From: Actinomadura spongiicola | Lineage (GTDB): Bacteria; Actinomycetota; Actinomycetes; Streptosporangiales; Streptosporangiaceae | Length of the DNA: 64,000 bases | Assembly: GCF_003432485.1 (NCBI RefSeq) | Contig: NZ_QVNQ01000003.1 | Location: 682,001 to 746,000, forward strand | Reading direction: 5' to 3' | Part shown: in pieces, positions 62,728 to 64,000 of the stretch | Layout: each line of letters opens with the position of its first letter | Numbering within the stretch: the first letter of the stretch is position 1 | The notes under the pieces: generated by a model | Told to the model about the DNA's origin: nothing | What the model saw: the letters and a program-made list of their open reading frames with translations, nothing else | The model's database searches: none | Position numbers and translations under genes: made by a program

Positions 62728-63564
62728 CTAAGCCTGCCCGACCTTAAACCGGGCAAAGCGGACAACCTTCACGCCGGCCTCGTCCAGGACCTTCGAGATG
62801 ATCTTCTTGGGGTCCTTGACGAACTCCTGCTCGAGCAGCACGAGGTCACGGAAGTAGGCGTTCACCCGGCCTTCCACGATCTTCGGGATCGCCTTCTCGG
62901 GCTTGCCCTCGTCGCGGGTGCGCTGCTCGGCGAGCGCCCGCTCCTTCTCGACCACCTCGGCGGGGATCTCCTCGCGGGTGAGGTACTGGGGGGCCATCGC
63001 CGCGATCTGCTGGGCGATGTCCTTGGCGACCTGCGGGTTCTCCGAGTCCAGCTCGACCAGCACGCCGGTGGTCGGCGGCAGGGACGGGTCGGACTTGTGC
63101 AGGTAGCTGGCCACGTAGGCACCCTGGAAGTGCGCGAAGCGGCGCAGTTCCAGCTTCTCGCCGATCTTGGCGCTGTTCTCCTCGATCAGGGCCTGGACGG
63201 TCTTGCCCGGCTCGATCTCGGCGCCCAGCAGCGCCGGGGCGTCGGCGGTGCCGCTGCTCCCGGCGAACTCGACGAGCCGGTTCGCCAGCTGGATGAACTG
63301 CTCGTTCTTGGCGACGAAGTCGGTCTCGCAATTGAGCTCCAGGAGGGCGCCGTCGCCGGAGTTCGCAAAGTACTCGGCGACCAGGCCGTTGGCGGCGGTG
63401 CGCTCGGCGCGCTTGCCGACGTCCTTGGCGCCCTTGAGGCGCAGCAGCTCGGTGGCCTTCTCGAAGTCGCCGTCCGCCTCGGTGAGGGCGTTCTTGACGG
63501 CCATCATGCCGGAGCCGGTCAGGTCACGTAGCCGCTTGACGTCAGCGGCGGTGAAGTTAGCCAT
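62728..63564 (-). CDS. tsf: elongation factor Ts
   Basis: The guanine nucleotide exchange factor for EF-Tu, 278 residues. [21 protein letters not shown] and [18 protein letters not shown] form the N-terminal module, GLVAEYF and [15 protein letters not shown] the core, and the C-terminal module holds [12 protein letters not shown]. Located between rpsB and pyrH as in nearly all bacteria. Confidence 0.98.
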   Translation of the reverse strand: MANFTAADVKRLRDLTGSGMMAVKNALTEADGDFEKATELLRLKGAKDVGKRAERTAANGLVAEYFANSGDGALLELNCETDFVAKNEQFIQLANRLVEFAGSSGTADAPALLGAEIEPGKTVQALIEENSAKIGEKLELRRFAHFQGAYVASYLHKSDPSLPPTTGVLVELDSENPQVAKDIAQQIAAMAPQYLTREEIPAEVVEKERALAEQRTRDEGKPEKAIPKIVEGRVNAYFRDLVLLEQEFVKDPKKIISKVLDEAGVKVVRFARFKVGQA

Positions 63565-63648
63565 CGCTCTCTTCGCTTCTCTCGTCGTTGGTCGTGGGAG
63601 CCGCGACGGTCCCGGCGGCGCCCCGAGGGCGCGGCCGGGACCTCGGGA

Positions 63649-64000
63649 TCAAGCCTGCTCGGCCTCGGTGGGCTTCGGGGCCTCCTGGCCCTCGTCCGCC
63701 GCCTGCGGGCTCGCGGCGGACTCCGCCGGAGCCGCCTCGGCCTCCGCGGGGGCCTCAGCCGGGGCCTCAGCCGGGGCCTCAGCCGGTGCTTCCGCCGGCG
63801 CCTCAGCCTGTGCCTCCGCAGGTGCCTCGGCGGGTGCCTCGGCGGCGTTCTCGCTCGGCTTGAGCAGGTCGCGCTCCCATTCGGCCAGCGGCTCCTCCAA
63901 GCCCGCGGCCGCGGTGCCCTCGGCGGGCTTGCTGTCCCCGCCGGACGCGCCCGCGCGGGCGATGAGGCCGTCCGCGACGGAGTCGGCGACGACACGGGTC
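63649..64000 (-). CDS. rpsB: 30S ribosomal protein S2, C-terminal part
   Basis: The 5' part of the gene is beyond the window edge. The visible 116 residues begin [17 protein letters not shown], the end of the S2 fold, and continue into [15 protein letters not shown] and an acidic tail with about nine APAE-type units, encoded by a 12-bp tandem repeat (about 63732-63846). Such Glu/Ala/Pro tails occur in actinobacterial S2. It precedes tsf on the minus strand. Confidence 0.93.
   Translation of the reverse strand, partial: TRVVADSVADGLIARAGASGGDSKPAEGTAAAGLEEPLAEWERDLLKPSENAAEAPAEAPAEAQAEAPAEAPAEAPAEAPAEAPAEAEAAPAESAASPQAADEGQEAPKPTEAEQA

Noticed and set aside
63732..63846. 12-bp tandem repeats in rpsB, considered as a CRISPR-like or regulatory array
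   Set aside because: The units are contiguous with no spacers and encode an in-frame APAE tail of S2, so they are coding low-complexity sequence.

Overview
The window is high-GC chromosomal DNA of an actinomycete. The translation and cell-envelope genes at the right end, the dxr/rip1/ispG set, the PknG-GlnX-GlnH genes and the many GTG starts fit Streptosporangiales, perhaps a Thermomonosporaceae genus such as Actinomadura. The genus is an inference from gene content only. I saw no tRNA, rRNA, CRISPR array, transposase, integrase or phage gene.

Layout. 0-6 kb: MMPL exporter, a small WW-motif protein, an orphan NarL-type regulator, a Dabb protein, a flavodoxin-like protein, endonuclease V and a TetR regulator closed by a strong terminator. 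6-7.8 kb: a lower-GC patch with one membrane protein and possible tiny ORFs. 7.8-20 kb: a secreted SH3-like protein, a frameshifted MFS exporter, a two-component system, a thioesterase, envelope proteins, a PP2C-like phosphatase, a cyclase-family hydrolase, a HipA-like/DUF3037 pair and two tandem paralogous HTH proteins. 20-30.5 kb: GNAT, three tandem secreted S33 peptidases, then ispG, rip1 and dxr. 30.7-42 kb: orphan histidine kinase, solute-binding protein, a class III aminotransferase/mmsA operon with a divergent PucR regulator, a Uma2-family protein, a YbdK-type ligase and a WYL protein without an HTH domain under a possible SOS box.

42.2-52.9 kb is the most interesting part. A tightly overlapping operon encodes a coiled-coil protein, a PknG-type kinase, a PP2C phosphatase, a von Willebrand A protein, an FHA protein, a GlnX-like membrane sensor and a GlnH-like binding lipoprotein, followed by a membrane-anchored coiled-coil protein. 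Kinase, phosphatase and FHA protein all carry Cys4 ribbon modules. The set looks like a complete amino-acid-sensing phosphorylation circuit: periplasmic ligand, GlnH, GlnX, PknG, FHA reader, PP2C eraser. Downstream of the last coiled-coil gene lie three decayed copies of its own 3' end.

53-64 kb: a hypothetical gene, a PH-domain protein, an orphan DUF1778-type antitoxin, HIT, DUF1963 and DivIVA-motif proteins, then rlmN, a SUFU-domain protein and the minus-strand run cdsA, frr, pyrH, tsf and rpsB (cut by the window edge). In many actinobacteria rpsB-tsf-pyrH-frr-cdsA-rlmN leads closely into dxr-rip1-ispG. Here about 27 kb separates the two halves, and the S33 triplet separates ispG from its usual GNAT neighbour. 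The window therefore reads as a conserved backbone opened at two points by lineage-specific genes.
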